Assembly (NCBI RefSeq): GCF_900143525.1
Contig: NZ_FREZ01000014.1
Location: 58,427-122,426, forward strand
Length of the DNA stretch: 64,000 bases
Direction: 5' to 3'
From: Ruegeria sp. Alg231-54
GTDB taxonomy: Bacteria; Pseudomonadota; Alphaproteobacteria; Rhodobacterales; Rhodobacteraceae
Positions 1-9,613 of this stretch are shown in pieces. The translations under genes were made by a program, and so were the position numbers. Under the pieces are notes generated by a model that was not told the DNA's origin, did not search any database, and saw only the letters and a list, made by a program, of their open reading frames with translations. How positions within the stretch are numbered: position 1 is the stretch's first letter; the number at the start of each line of letters is the position of its first letter.

Positions 1-2
1 AC

Positions 3-563
3 CCGACCGAATGGTTGATGGCCCGCAGCCACAAAGACGCCAATGAGGTGCAGGAGGTTGCCTTGGTTTGGCAGCGCGTACCCGTTCCCGTCATTTGCGC
101 CATTCAGGGGGCTGCCTATGGCGGCGGTTTGCAACTTGCGTTGGGCGCAGACATTCGTATTGCCCACCCCGATTCAAAACTCGCCGTGATGGAGATGAAG
201 TGGGGCCTGATCCCCGACATGGGCGGGATGGTTCTGCTGCCCAAGCTGGTCCGGTCGGACGTCTTACGCCTGTTGACCTATACGGCCCGCCCTATCGGTG
301 CCGCGCAGGCCGCGGACTGGGGGCTGGTCACCAAGCTGTCGGATGATCCACTGACCGAGGCATTGGCCTTGGCCGAAGACATCGCCGGCCAAAGCCCATC
401 GGCCATCCGCGCGGCCAAACGCCTGATTGAGTTCGCCGAAGCCAAACCCCGCGCCGAGGTGCTGCTGGAGGAATCCGCGGAGCAGGCCGAACTGATTGGC
501 AAACCGGATCAGATGGAGGTCATTGCGGCGAATTTGCAAGGTCGCAAACCAGAGTTCAAATGA
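3..563 (+). CDS. Crotonase (enoyl-CoA hydratase/isomerase) family protein, 5' end outside window
   Basis: Partial gene: the frame is open to the window edge, so the true start lies upstream; about 186 residues are visible of a family usually near 260. The crotonase core is clear: AIQGAAYGGGLQLAL (oxyanion-hole segment) followed by a glutamate-containing stretch (VMEMKWGLIPD) that precedes the GG turn. Crotonases act on acyl-CoA thioesters in the cytoplasm, typically in beta-oxidation. In classical hydratases the first of two catalytic glutamates sits in GGGxELA; here that position reads GGGLQLA, i.e. glutamine, while the second glutamate is kept. This suggests an isomerase or other crotonase activity rather than classical hydration (inference). 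The stop overlaps the next start by 4 bp, so the two are probably co-transcribed. Confidence 0.85.
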   Translation, partial: PTEWLMARSHKDANEVQEVALVWQRVPVPVICAIQGAAYGGGLQLALGADIRIAHPDSKLAVMEMKWGLIPDMGGMVLLPKLVRSDVLRLLTYTARPIGAAQAADWGLVTKLSDDPLTEALALAEDIAGQSPSAIRAAKRLIEFAEAKPRAEVLLEESAEQAELIGKPDQMEVIAANLQGRKPEFK

Positions 564-931
564 TCTCGGCACCTGTCACACGATTGATCCTTTACGCCAA
601 GGATATCGAGAAGATGGCGCGTTTCTATGAGACACATTTTGGCTATGCAGCGCGCCAACTGGAAGGGGACTGGATTGTTGAGCTTGTACCTGTCGAAGAC
701 GGGTTGCGCCTGTTGTTGAATCCGGCCAGCAAGGCCGCCCCGCAGGGGCAAGCAGCGGTCAAAATCGTTTTTGATGTCGTGGACGTTGCCGGGTTTTGCA
801 AACAAGCCGCGCAGCACGGGCTGAAATTTGGTTCGATCCACACGGCGGATGGTTACAGTTTCGCAAATGCCAAGGATCCATCGGGAAACTCGATTTCCGT
901 GTCAAGCAGGGCATTTGCGCCCGGCAATTAA
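560..931 (+). CDS. VOC (glyoxalase/bleomycin-resistance) superfamily protein
   Basis: A 123-residue single-domain protein with the vicinal-oxygen-chelate pattern: an N-terminal VTRLILYAKDIEKMARFYET strand-helix module and a C-terminal FANAKDPSGNSISV segment, which is the usual end of a VOC half (DPDGN-like). Such proteins bind a divalent metal and act on small molecules such as glyoxal adducts, antibiotics or extradiol substrates; the exact substrate cannot be read here. The start ATG overlaps the crotonase stop (ATGA), indicating translational coupling, which makes a role on a CoA-derived or catabolic intermediate plausible. Its end overlaps the convergent DUF1992 gene by 4 bp. Confidence 0.75.
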   Translation: MISAPVTRLILYAKDIEKMARFYETHFGYAARQLEGDWIVELVPVEDGLRLLLNPASKAAPQGQAAVKIVFDVVDVAGFCKQAAQHGLKFGSIHTADGYSFANAKDPSGNSISVSSRAFAPGN

Positions 932-1260
932 CGCATAAAAGCCCGTCGTGCATCACGGGCCATATTGTATCGCATCTCAAGCTCAGCGATCTTAGCCATA
1001 GTCACCTTACGCTTGTCAGCGTCGGACTGCGACGCATAGGTTTTGCGCGCGGCATCTAATTCTTTCTTGATGCTGAACTCTTCGGGCAGAACGCCTGCTT
1101 GCGCCATGATCCGATGACCGGCGGCGACGGCCGGATCGGTCTGAGCCTCGGACGAACGGTCTGGCAGCGGCTGGCCTTCGCCTTCCAGCCCCTCTAGCTG
1201 ACCTTCGGCTTGCGCCTTTTTGATCTGGCGTTCCACCAGTTTTCCGAGCGATCCAAACAT
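928..1260 (-). CDS. DUF1992 (DnaJ-homologue subfamily C-like) protein
   Basis: About 110 residues. The N-terminal pattern LGKLVERQIKKAQAEGQLEGLEGEGQPL matches the DUF1992 family (E. coli YhdN-like; the mammalian relative is DNAJC28), in which a short amphipathic helix and a G-x-G-x-P-L turn are conserved. Function is poorly defined; no J-domain HPD motif is present, so it is not itself a J protein. The ATG at 1260 gives the family's usual N-terminus; an upstream GTG at 1284 would add eight residues without family support. It follows the BenE-type transporter by 39 bp on the same strand and may be transcribed with it. Confidence 0.75.
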   Translation of the reverse strand: MFGSLGKLVERQIKKAQAEGQLEGLEGEGQPLPDRSSEAQTDPAVAAGHRIMAQAGVLPEEFSIKKELDAARKTYASQSDADKRKVTMAKIAELEMRYNMARDARRAFMR

Positions 1261-1299
1261 AGGTTCATAGTACCCGACCAGCACAGCGGGGGAAAGCTG

Positions 1300-2463
1300 T
1301 CATCTGGATCGGTTGGTAACCAGATAGGCGATACCACCTGCGGCCAAACCCCAGACTGCAGCGCCCAGGCCGAAGACGGTGATTCCTGATGCGGTGATGG
1401 CGAATGTCAGAATCGCCGCTTCGCGCTCGGCGGAAACCTCTAATGCTGCAAAGGTCGCGTTTGCCATCACACCGATCAGGGCAATGCCGGTCAGTGTACC
1501 CATGAGCAATGGGTCGGCGTGGGCCGCGAACCCGGTGATCGCCACGGCAAAGACGCCAAAGACGCAGTAAAACAGACCCGCCATAACCGCTGACCAGTAA
1601 CGCTGGTTCGGGTCCGGGTAGCTGTCTTCGTTTGAACACATCGCAGCGGTAATTGCGGCAAGGCACGTGGCCGGAGCGCCAAAGGGGGCAGACAGAATAC
1701 TGGCACCTCCGACGGCTGAGAACAGCTTGCCAGCAATTGGCGCATACCCAAAGCTGCGCATGACGGCGATGCCGGGGATGTTTTGCGTAGCCATGGTGAC
1801 GATGAACAGGGGGATGCCGATCCCGATCACCGATGCGACAGAGAATGTCGGCATGGTCAAGACGGGCGCGGCGACCAGATGCTCGGGCCGGACCGAACCG
1901 TCACCGGCGTTCAATACAACGACGATTGCCGAGGCAACCACTGCGGCAGGAACTGCGATCAACCGATTGATCCGCCCGGCGATAAACCACGTCAGAATGA
2001 CCGGCAGCGCTTGCCAGGGCAGCTCAACTGCCGCCTTGAACGGAATGATGCACAAGGGCAGCAAAACCCCGCCCAGCATGGCCTGTGCAAGTGTTGTCGG
2101 GATTGCGGCCGCAAGCCGTCCAAGCGGACGCCACAATCCGGCAACAACAGTCAGGGCTCCGGCGCAAAGAAATGCACCAACTGCATCAGAAAATCCGACC
2201 AATGGGGTCGCTGAGACCGCCAGCAGGGCGGCACCAGGTGTTGACCATGCCACGCTGATCGGCTGCCGGTACAAAAGGCTGACCACAATCGCCGTTAACC
2301 CCATTGCAACCGCGGCCATCATCAAACCAGAGGCCGCCTCAGCCTCCGAGGCACCCATTGCAATAAGGCCCTGCAGCACGATCGGGAAGGAGCTGAAAAA
2401 CCCTACGACCGCTACCACAAGCCCGGTCGAAATTGTCTGCACGGGAGGGAAAGGGCGCGCCAT
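1300..2463 (-). CDS. benE: BenE-family transporter (benzoate/H+ symporter type)
   Basis: A 387-residue polytopic membrane protein with about twelve hydrophobic segments. Family features: an N-terminal ISTGLVVAVVGFFSSFP segment, the STPGAALL loop, TQNIPGIAVMRSFGY and SAPFGAPATCLAAITAAM, typical of the BenE subgroup of the nucleobase-ascorbate superfamily. Known members import benzoate with protons; no benzoate catabolic genes are visible here, so the substrate is uncertain. The start at 2463 is preferred over an upstream in-frame ATG at 2541 because GAGGAAGTC lies directly before it and the N-terminus then matches the family. The upstream side holds the valS terminator. Confidence 0.82.
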   Translation of the reverse strand: MARPFPPVQTISTGLVVAVVGFFSSFPIVLQGLIAMGASEAEAASGLMMAAVAMGLTAIVVSLLYRQPISVAWSTPGAALLAVSATPLVGFSDAVGAFLCAGALTVVAGLWRPLGRLAAAIPTTLAQAMLGGVLLPLCIIPFKAAVELPWQALPVILTWFIAGRINRLIAVPAAVVASAIVVVLNAGDGSVRPEHLVAAPVLTMPTFSVASVIGIGIPLFIVTMATQNIPGIAVMRSFGYAPIAGKLFSAVGGASILSAPFGAPATCLAAITAAMCSNEDSYPDPNQRYWSAVMAGLFYCVFGVFAVAITGFAAHADPLLMGTLTGIALIGVMANATFAALEVSAEREAAILTFAITASGITVFGLGAAVWGLAAGGIAYLVTNRSR

Positions 2464-2539
2464 GACTTCCTCGGAGTTGTCTGCAGAGATTGCTAACAAT
2501 CGCAAGCGGATAGAAACAAGGTGAAATGCGACACCGCAC

Positions 2540-2567
2540 AAAAAAACCCGCCGGGTGACCGGCGGGT
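2540..2567 (-). terminator. Intrinsic terminator of valS
   Basis: Reading the minus strand, a 9-bp GC-rich stem (ACCCGCCGG with CCGGCGGGT around a 4-base loop) is followed by a run of seven T residues. It lies about 35 bp beyond the valS stop, so it ends the valS transcript before benE. Confidence 0.85.
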
Positions 2568-2600
2568 GTTAGGTTTTGAGTATTTGCGAAAAGACGAAAA

Positions 2601-5600
2601 TCAGGCGATTTCGGCCAAACGGGCGAGGGCCTCGTTCAGTTTCGCCTCTTCCTCTTCGCGGGCGGCAAGGTTGGCTTTGGCTTCCGCGACAACCTCTTCC
2701 GGGGCCGAAGCCACGAATTTCGGGTTGTTCAGACGCCCGCGCAGACCGCCCAGTTCCTTGGCCAGTTTGCCCTTGGCTTTCTCCAGCCGTTCCTTTTCCG
2801 CGCCAATGTCGATGATATCCGCCAATGGCAGGCCGAAAGATGCGCCGGGGGCAGCAATCGAGATCGTACCTTTGGGCAGCTCATCCGCCTTGGTCAGGCT
2901 ATCGATCCGCGCCAGACGTTTGATCAGCGCCTCGTTGCGGTCCCATGCGGCTTGGCCATTGGCGTCGATCTCGGTCACCAGCATCGGCACATAGAGGCCG
3001 GCAGGTACTCGCATCTGCGCACGGGCCGAGCGGGTGTTTTCGATCACCGATATCACCCAGTTCATCTCACGATCCGCTTCGGCGTCGATCAGATCAGCGG
3101 CGGCATAGGTCGGCCAATCGGCGTGGACGGCCATTTTGGCACGGTCGCTGGTCAGACCCCAGAGTTCTTCGGTGATGAAGGGCATGATCGGATGCAGCAA
3201 GACCATGCACTGATCCAGAACCCAACGCATGGTGGCGCGGGTCTCGGCCTGCGCCTCGGCATCGTCGCCTTGCAGCAGCGGTTTGGAGAGTTCCACGTAC
3301 CAGTCACAAACCTTGCCCCAGACAAAGGCATAAAGTCCGTTGGCGGCGTCATTGAAGCGATAGCTTTCCAGCGCTGCGTCGACTTCTTCGCGCACGCGGG
3401 CGGTTTCGCCGATGATCCAGCGATTCACGGCGGCTTTGGGTTTAAGGTCGGCCACATCCAGTTGCGGGACAGCGTCGGTGAAGACCTCGTTCATCTCGGC
3501 AAAGCGGACGGCATTCCACAGTTTGGTGCCGAAGTTGCGATAGCCGGTGATGCGTTCGCGGGATAGCTTCAGCACACCGCCGATCGCCGCCATCGAGGCG
3601 TTGGTAAAGCGCAGCGCGTCGGCGCCGAATTCGTCCACGATTTCCAGCGGGTCGATGACGTTGCCGGTGGTCTTGGACATCTTCTTGCCCTTCTCGTCGC
3701 GGACGAGCTGGTGCAGGTAGACGGTATGGAACGGTATCTCGTTTACCACGGCCAGTTGCATCATCATCATCCGGGCGACCCAGAAGAACAGGATATCTGC
3801 GCCGGTGATGAGCACATCAGTCGGGAAATAGCGCTCCATCTCTTCGGTCTGCTCGGGCCAGCCCAGGGTGCCGATTGGCCAGAGGCCGGAGGAGAACCAT
3901 GTGTCGAGGACGTCGGGGTCGCGCCAGACTGGATAGATCAGTTTGGTTGGGTCTTGTTCGACCGCATACTGGGCGAGACTTTCGGCAAACCGATGGATTG
4001 CCTCATGTTTGTCTGCAACTTCCACAACGGTTGCGTGGCTCAGCGGGCTGGGAATGTTGGCGTTGTCGTCCAGGAACTTCTCAGTGGCTGCATCCAAGCT
4101 GGTTGCGCATTCCATGACATTGCCACGCTGCAGCATGCCACCTTCATTCAGCAGACGACCCAATTCGACCAAATCAAGGTCTCCGTCGTTCTCGTCATCG
4201 ATGAAGTCTTCCGCAGACAGATCGAGACCATACCAAACCGGAATCTGGTGCCCCCACCAAAGCTGTCGCGAAATGCACCAGGGCTCGATGTTTTCCAGCC
4301 AGTGGTAATAGGTCTTTTCGCCCGACTCAGGGATGATCTTGACCGTGCCGTCCTTCACCGCATCCAGCGCGGGGCCGACGATCTTTTCCGCGTCCACAAA
4401 CCATTGGTCGGTGAACATCGGCTCGATCACAACTTTGGAACGGTCGCCGAAGGGCTGCATGATCGGTTTGCTCTCGACCAGAGGGACCAGCTCATCGGCG
4501 CCCTCAGCGTCAGGCTTCAGAGCGGCAGAGCCCAGACGCGGATCATCCGCGCGGGTCATGACGGCCAGACCATCGTTGTTGATCTCTTCCACGACCTTCG
4601 CGCGCGCCTCAAAACGGTCAAGCCCGCGCAGGTGATCGGGAACGAGGTTGATCGCGTCAATCTCATTCTCGGTGAACGCGCGCCCACGCGCGTATTCCTG
4701 CGCCTTGCCCGCCTCTTCGGCGTAGGGCGCACCATCAGCCCGCATCGCGCCTTTGGTATCCATCAGGCGGTACATCGGAATGCCGCCGCGCTTGGCGACC
4801 ATGTTGTCGTTGAAGTCATGCGCGCCTGTGATCTTCACCGCGCCCGAGCCGAAATCGGGATCGGGGTAGTCATCGGTGATGATCGGGATCTGACGGCGAT
4901 GCTCTTTCGGTCCAACCGGGATTTCGCAGAGCTTTCCGACAATTGACGCATAACGCTCATCCGACGGATGAACGGCCACCGCACCGTCGCCCAGCATCGT
5001 TTCGGGGCGGGTGGTGGCAATCGAAATGTAATCCCGCTCTTCACGGAAGGTTACATTCCCATCTTCATCTTTTTCCAAATACTCATATGTCTCGCCGCCC
5101 GCCAGCGGGTACTTGAAGTGCCACATATGACCGGGCGTCTCAATATTCTCGACCTCAAGATCCGAGATCGCGGTCTCGAAATGGGGGTCCCAATTGACCA
5201 AACGCTTGCCGCGATAGATCAGGCCCTTTTCATACATGTCGACGAAGACCTTGATGACCGCGTCGTGGAAGTTGGCCGAGTTTTCATGCCCGGTGCGCGG
5301 ATCGCGTGGTGCGCCCGCCATGGTGAAGGCATTGCGCGACCAGTCACAGGAGGAGCCGAGACGTTTCAGCTGCTCGATGATCGTGCCGCCGTATTCGCCC
5401 TTCCATTCCCAGACCTTGTCCAGAAAAGCCTCGCGACCCAGCTCGTTTCGGCTGGGCTGTTGGGTGGCGGCCAGCATCTTTTCGACCTGCATCTGGGTGG
5501 CGATACCGGCATGGTCTTGACCGGGCTGCCAAAGCGTGTCGAAGCCGCGCATCCGGTGCCAGCGGGTCAGGATATCCTGCAAGGTGTTGTTGAACGCGTG

Positions 5601-5762
5601 GCCCACATGCAATGCGCCCGTCACGTTGGGAGGCGGGATCATTATGGTAAAGCTTTCGTCGCGCGATCTGTTCGCGCCTGCCTTGAAGGCCCCGGCCTGT
5701 TCCCAGGCCTCATAAATGCGGGCCTCAGCCTCGGCCGCGTTGAATGTCTTTTCCATCGCCAT
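2601..5762 (-). CDS. valS: Valyl-tRNA synthetase
   Basis: A 1053-residue class I aminoacyl-tRNA synthetase that charges tRNA-Val in the cytoplasm; the length is slightly above many bacterial ValRS (about 880-950). The HIGH-type motif HVGH lies at residues 52-55 within [15 protein letters not shown], and the KMSKT motif at about residues 694-698. Between them is the large CP1 editing domain, and the C-terminus ends in a charged coiled coil ([22 protein letters not shown] onwards), the tRNA-binding arm characteristic of ValRS. The ATG at 5762 is preceded by GCAGGACG. A second ATG two codons later would change little. A strong terminator follows. Confidence 0.98.
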   Translation of the reverse strand: MAMEKTFNAAEAEARIYEAWEQAGAFKAGANRSRDESFTIMIPPPNVTGALHVGHAFNNTLQDILTRWHRMRGFDTLWQPGQDHAGIATQMQVEKMLAATQQPSRNELGREAFLDKVWEWKGEYGGTIIEQLKRLGSSCDWSRNAFTMAGAPRDPRTGHENSANFHDAVIKVFVDMYEKGLIYRGKRLVNWDPHFETAISDLEVENIETPGHMWHFKYPLAGGETYEYLEKDEDGNVTFREERDYISIATTRPETMLGDGAVAVHPSDERYASIVGKLCEIPVGPKEHRRQIPIITDDYPDPDFGSGAVKITGAHDFNDNMVAKRGGIPMYRLMDTKGAMRADGAPYAEEAGKAQEYARGRAFTENEIDAINLVPDHLRGLDRFEARAKVVEEINNDGLAVMTRADDPRLGSAALKPDAEGADELVPLVESKPIMQPFGDRSKVVIEPMFTDQWFVDAEKIVGPALDAVKDGTVKIIPESGEKTYYHWLENIEPWCISRQLWWGHQIPVWYGLDLSAEDFIDDENDGDLDLVELGRLLNEGGMLQRGNVMECATSLDAATEKFLDDNANIPSPLSHATVVEVADKHEAIHRFAESLAQYAVEQDPTKLIYPVWRDPDVLDTWFSSGLWPIGTLGWPEQTEEMERYFPTDVLITGADILFFWVARMMMMQLAVVNEIPFHTVYLHQLVRDEKGKKMSKTTGNVIDPLEIVDEFGADALRFTNASMAAIGGVLKLSRERITGYRNFGTKLWNAVRFAEMNEVFTDAVPQLDVADLKPKAAVNRWIIGETARVREEVDAALESYRFNDAANGLYAFVWGKVCDWYVELSKPLLQGDDAEAQAETRATMRWVLDQCMVLLHPIMPFITEELWGLTSDRAKMAVHADWPTYAAADLIDAEADREMNWVISVIENTRSARAQMRVPAGLYVPMLVTEIDANGQAAWDRNEALIKRLARIDSLTKADELPKGTISIAAPGASFGLPLADIIDIGAEKERLEKAKGKLAKELGGLRGRLNNPKFVASAPEEVVAEAKANLAAREEEEAKLNEALARLAEIA

Positions 5763-5839
5763 TGGATGCGTCCTGCGTCAACAAATTCGGGTCAGCGCCT
5801 GCAATAGCGAATGCGTAAGGGAAGGGGAAGGGTTGTATG

Positions 5840-6156
5840 CTATTCGGCCTGGGCAAAGCGCGCGCGAAAATAGTCCTGAACACGCTGGTAGGCCGGTTCG
5901 TGGAAATCCAGAGTCTGCAATGAGTGGTCGTTACCGTCAATTCCACCGTCTCAAGATGATCACCGAAAGCATCCTTCAGGGCGCCCATATGCCGTTCTGA
6001 GGCAAGTTTGTCATCGGCGTAGCGCATGACGAGGCCGGGGCCCTTCCGTGCCATGCCCGCGCGGGCGCTGCCATCGACATACACGTCGTGGGTGGCTTCG
6101 CCTCCGCTGGTCAGCAGGGCAGTGAATGGAAAAACGCTGTTATGTGCCCATGTCAT
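5840..6156 (-). pseudogene. Truncated, frameshifted alpha/beta-hydrolase remnant
   Basis: On the minus strand a reading frame from ATG 6156 encodes a recognisable C-terminal third of an alpha/beta-hydrolase: YADDKLASERHMGALKDAFG has the pattern around the catalytic Asp. Near 5930-5945 the frame changes: continuing in the same frame gives non-family sequence, whereas the neighbouring frame resumes with GNDHSLQTLDFHEPAYQRV, the expected segment around the catalytic His, ending at TAG 5840-5842. One lost base between VEL and DGNDHS explains this. The N-terminal half with the nucleophile serine is absent upstream. It is therefore most likely decayed; a sequencing error could explain the frameshift but not the missing N-terminus. 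Confidence 0.6.
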
Positions 6157-6264
6157 GGCCTGTAGGTTAACCAAAAAAAGACTGGCAAAACACGGGGAAG
6201 CTGCCTCTTCGACTGGACATCGTCTTGGGCTGGGCTACGGTCGCCATCGCAGGAGGATCATCGC

Positions 6265-8556
6265 ATGGAAAAGTTCGGCAAAAGCCAGCCCGTAAAACGG
6301 ACAGAAGATCAGCGGTTTCTGACCGGGCATGGACGATACATGGATGATGATGTGCCCGAAGGGGCTCTGTTTGCGGCCTTTTTCCGCAGCCCGGTTGCCC
6401 ATGGTCGGATCACGGCGCTGGATCTGGATGCCGCGCGCGAGGCGGAAGGGGTGCGCCTTGTCATGACGCTGGATGATCTCTCGACGGCGGGGATCGACAC
6501 TGTGATGAACGCAGCAACTGTGCAGAACCGCGATGGCTCTCAGACCCTTGCGCCCGACAGGCATATGCTGGCCCAAGACCGCGTCCGGTTTGTTGGCGAA
6601 CCTGTGGCCGTCGTGATCGCAGACACGCTGTTGCAGGCGCGCGATGCGGTTGAGATGATCTGGATGGACACGGATGATCTGCCGGCAAAACTGGATGTCG
6701 AAGCCGGTGGCGAACCGCTGCATGATCAGGTGGCTGACAATCGTGCTTTTGATTGGGGGTTGGGCGATGAAGCAGCAACCGATGCCGCCTTTCAGGCTGC
6801 CTCGCATACCGTTTCGCTGGATGTGGCCGACAACCGCGTGATCATCACCTCAATCGAGCCACGGGGATGTCAGGCCAATTGGATCGATGGACGTTTGCAC
6901 TTTGCCTATGGTGGGCAAGGCGTCTGGGCGATGCGGGGGCAGTTGGCGCAAAAGCTGAAGCTGGAACCCGAGGCGATCCGTGTCACCACGCCGGATGTGG
7001 GTGGCGGATTCGGCATGAAGGTCATGCCGTACCCTGAGTACTTTTGCGTCTCAGTTGCCGCGATGAAACTCGGGCAGCCAGTTCATTGGATGTCTGACCG
7101 ATCCGAGGCGATGCTGTCGGATCATCACGGTCGCGACCTGACCTCATTGGCTGAGCTCGCCTTTGACGAGGACCTGAAAATCACGGCCTACCGTGTGCAA
7201 AGCAAGGTAAATCTGGGTGCGTATAGCAGTCATTTCGGGCAAGCGATCCAGACTAGTCTTTTTAGCAAGGTGTTGATGGGGGTTTACGACGTTCAAACGA
7301 CGTATCTGCGGGTTGAGGGGTTCTATACCAACACCACGCAAGTCGACGCCTATCGGGGGGCAGGGCGGCCCGAGGCGATCTATGTTCTGGAGCGTGTAAT
7401 GGATCGCGCCGCGCGCCAACTGGGCGTCGATCCTTGGGAGTTGCGCCGCAGGAATTTCATCCAGCCGGAAAACTTCCCCTACAAGACCGCGACCGGCGAA
7501 ATCTATGACGTGGGTGATTTCGATATGGTCCTGTCCCGTGCAGATGCCCAGACCCAGGGGTTCGCGACACGAAAAACTGCAGATGCGGAACGTGGTCTGA
7601 TCCGGGGGCGCGGCTTGTGTTACTATATCGAAAGCATTTTGGGTGACCCTTCGGAAAACGCGAAAGTCCAGTTCTGCGAGGATGGCACGGTGAACCTTTA
7701 TGTCGGCACCCAATCGAACGGGCAGGGGCATGAGACGGTCTACGCGCAATTCCTGTCAGACCAGACCGGAGTTCCGATGGACCAGATCAATGTGGTCCAG
7801 GGTGACAGCGATCAGTTGCCACATGGCGGCGGGACTGGCGGGTCGCGTTCGGTCACGGTGCAAAGCACGGCCACGTTGGCGACAATAGATGTCATGATCG
7901 CCCAATTCACGCCGTATCTGGCGGGTAAGATGGGGGTGGAGGAAAGTGATGTGCGTTTCGACCATGAAACCTTCCGCGCACCGGGATCAAACCTGACGCC
8001 GACGCTCACCGAGGCTGCGGAGATGGCCCGCGCCGATGGGCGCGCTGACCTGCTGAGTCACGAGGCCCGCGCCAATCTGGATGCGCGGAGTTATCCCAAT
8101 GGCGCACATGTTGCCGAAGTCGTGATTGATTCTTACACCGGTGAAACCTGGGTGGATCGCTATACTGTCGTCGACGACTTCGGTAATCTTATCAACCCGA
8201 TGCTGGCCGAAGGGCAGGTGCATGGCGGGGTGGCACAAGGTATCGGTCAGGCATTGACGGAGCGTGTTGTGCATGATGCGCAGGGGCAACTGCTCACGGC
8301 TTCGTTGATGGATTACGCCTTGCCCCGCGCGGCCGAGATACCCATGATTAAGTTTACCTCGGCTCCGGTTCCGTCAACTTCCAACCCGATGGGGATGAAA
8401 GGATGCGGAGAGGCCGGCACCGTGGGCGCGCTGGCCGCAGTTGCAAACGCGGTTCAGGATGCGCTCTGGGATCACGGGGTGCGGCAGGCGGACATGCCTT
8501 TCACACCTCAAAGAGTATGGGAATTGCTGACGCATGGTTCTGTCGCGGCTGAGTAG
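6265..8556 (+). CDS. Molybdenum hydroxylase large subunit (xanthine dehydrogenase/CoxL form II family)
   Basis: A 763-residue molybdopterin-cytosine-dinucleotide-binding subunit of the xanthine oxidase family. The active-site loop reads AYRGAGR at residues 362-368, the signature of CoxL form II rather than true CO dehydrogenase (AYxCSFR). Other family marks are GGGFGMK, GQGHET, GGGTGGSRS and GCGEAG near residue 713, whose glutamate E716 is the conserved general base by the molybdenum. An AGGAGG ribosome site lies 9 bases before the ATG. These enzymes normally work with FAD (coxM) and 2Fe-2S (coxS) subunits; neither is adjacent, which is unusual. The substrate is unknown, probably an aromatic heterocycle or aldehyde. 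Its end overlaps the next gene by 23 bp. Confidence 0.9.
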   Translation: MEKFGKSQPVKRTEDQRFLTGHGRYMDDDVPEGALFAAFFRSPVAHGRITALDLDAAREAEGVRLVMTLDDLSTAGIDTVMNAATVQNRDGSQTLAPDRHMLAQDRVRFVGEPVAVVIADTLLQARDAVEMIWMDTDDLPAKLDVEAGGEPLHDQVADNRAFDWGLGDEAATDAAFQAASHTVSLDVADNRVIITSIEPRGCQANWIDGRLHFAYGGQGVWAMRGQLAQKLKLEPEAIRVTTPDVGGGFGMKVMPYPEYFCVSVAAMKLGQPVHWMSDRSEAMLSDHHGRDLTSLAELAFDEDLKITAYRVQSKVNLGAYSSHFGQAIQTSLFSKVLMGVYDVQTTYLRVEGFYTNTTQVDAYRGAGRPEAIYVLERVMDRAARQLGVDPWELRRRNFIQPENFPYKTATGEIYDVGDFDMVLSRADAQTQGFATRKTADAERGLIRGRGLCYYIESILGDPSENAKVQFCEDGTVNLYVGTQSNGQGHETVYAQFLSDQTGVPMDQINVVQGDSDQLPHGGGTGGSRSVTVQSTATLATIDVMIAQFTPYLAGKMGVEESDVRFDHETFRAPGSNLTPTLTEAAEMARADGRADLLSHEARANLDARSYPNGAHVAEVVIDSYTGETWVDRYTVVDDFGNLINPMLAEGQVHGGVAQGIGQALTERVVHDAQGQLLTASLMDYALPRAAEIPMIKFTSAPVPSTSNPMGMKGCGEAGTVGALAAVANAVQDALWDHGVRQADMPFTPQRVWELLTHGSVAAE

Positions 8557-9610
8557 AAAGGTACTGGGATGGCTCGGACGGCCCTTACGGTCCGAGCATT
8601 CCGCCGAGGCGCTTCACCGCGAGCCCGTCAGCCACGTGATTATCTTGGACGGCACCATGTCGACGCTTGAGCCGGGCTACGAAACCCATGCGGGCCAGAC
8701 CCTGCGACTATGCCGCGAAATGGGCAGCAAAGTGTCCGTCTTTTACGAATCTGGTGTGCAATGGGAAAACTGGAAGTCCTCGCTAGACGTGATGATGGGG
8801 CGGGGCATCAACCGCCAGATCCGCCGCGCATATGGCTATCTCGCTTCACGCTACAAACCCGGCGACCGTATCTACTTCATCGGCTATTCACGCGGCGCTT
8901 ACGGTGTGCGCAGCTTGGCTGGTGTGATTGACATGATCGGTCTGCTCAAGGCCGAACATGCCACTGTGCGCAACATCAAACAGGCCTACCGGCACTATGA
9001 ATGCAATGCCAGCGGGTCGGCTGCGGCCGAGTTCCGGAGGCAATTCTGTCACGAAGATGTGGCGATTGAGATGGTTGGCGTCTGGGATACGGTCAAAGCG
9101 CTGGGCATGCGTCTGCCGCTGCTGTGGCGCTGGGCCGAAGAGCGTCACGCCTTTCACACCCACCAGCTTGGACCGGCGACGCGCCACGGGTACCACGCAA
9201 TGGCACTGGACGAGACTCGCGAAGTGTTTGAGCCGGTCTTGTGGAAATGTACCCCCGAATTCAAAGGCCATGTCGAACAAGTTTGGTTCCGTGGAACTCA
9301 CGGCGATGTGGGTGGCCAGTTGAACGGCTTTGAAGAGGCCCGTCCCCTCAGCAACATTTCTCTGGTCTGGATGCTGGATAAGGCAGAACTGCATGGTCTT
9401 CCGCTACCTGAGGGCTGGTGTGATCGGTTCCCGACGGATACCTCCGCCCGTTCCGTCGGAACCTGGCGTGGCTGGGGTAAAATTTTTCTGCTGCGAAAGC
9501 ACCGCAAGGTGGGCCGCGACCGGTCAGAGAAGCTCCATGTCTCGGTCTCGCCGGATGAATTACCACGCTGGGTGCCGATGCCGGATTTGCCGTCGCACCC
9601 GGCGCAGTAG
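8534..9610 (+). CDS. DUF2235 domain protein (alpha/beta-hydrolase-like)
   Basis: A 358-residue protein carrying a DUF2235 domain: an early strand ending in an Asp-Gly turn (IILDGTMST), a conserved YESG element, then the nucleophile elbow GYSRG at residues 117-121 with Ser119 as candidate nucleophile, and WFRGTHGDVGG in the distal part, containing a likely catalytic Asp/His. DUF2235 proteins include type VI-secreted phospholipases and many uncharacterised cytosolic hydrolases. No VgrG, Hcp or immunity-like neighbour is present, so an effector role is not supported; a housekeeping esterase or lipase role is equally possible. The start overlaps the preceding molybdenum hydroxylase gene, suggesting co-translation. 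Confidence 0.8.
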   Translation: MVLSRLSRKVLGWLGRPLRSEHSAEALHREPVSHVIILDGTMSTLEPGYETHAGQTLRLCREMGSKVSVFYESGVQWENWKSSLDVMMGRGINRQIRRAYGYLASRYKPGDRIYFIGYSRGAYGVRSLAGVIDMIGLLKAEHATVRNIKQAYRHYECNASGSAAAEFRRQFCHEDVAIEMVGVWDTVKALGMRLPLLWRWAEERHAFHTHQLGPATRHGYHAMALDETREVFEPVLWKCTPEFKGHVEQVWFRGTHGDVGGQLNGFEEARPLSNISLVWMLDKAELHGLPLPEGWCDRFPTDTSARSVGTWRGWGKIFLLRKHRKVGRDRSEKLHVSVSPDELPRWVPMPDLPSHPAQ

Positions 9611-9613
9611 AAC

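Noticed and set aside
1667..2524. 285-codon open frame antisense to the BenE-type transporter
   Set aside because: Shadow frame rich in Thr/Ala; no ribosome site and the minus-strand gene is clearly real.
3711..4946. 411-codon open frame on the plus strand inside valS
   Set aside because: Fully antisense to a complete, well-conserved valS; the protein has no family-like sequence and results from codon bias in GC-rich DNA.
8534..9610. Type VI secretion effector
   Set aside because: The DUF2235 domain alone is not enough; no secretion or immunity genes are nearby.
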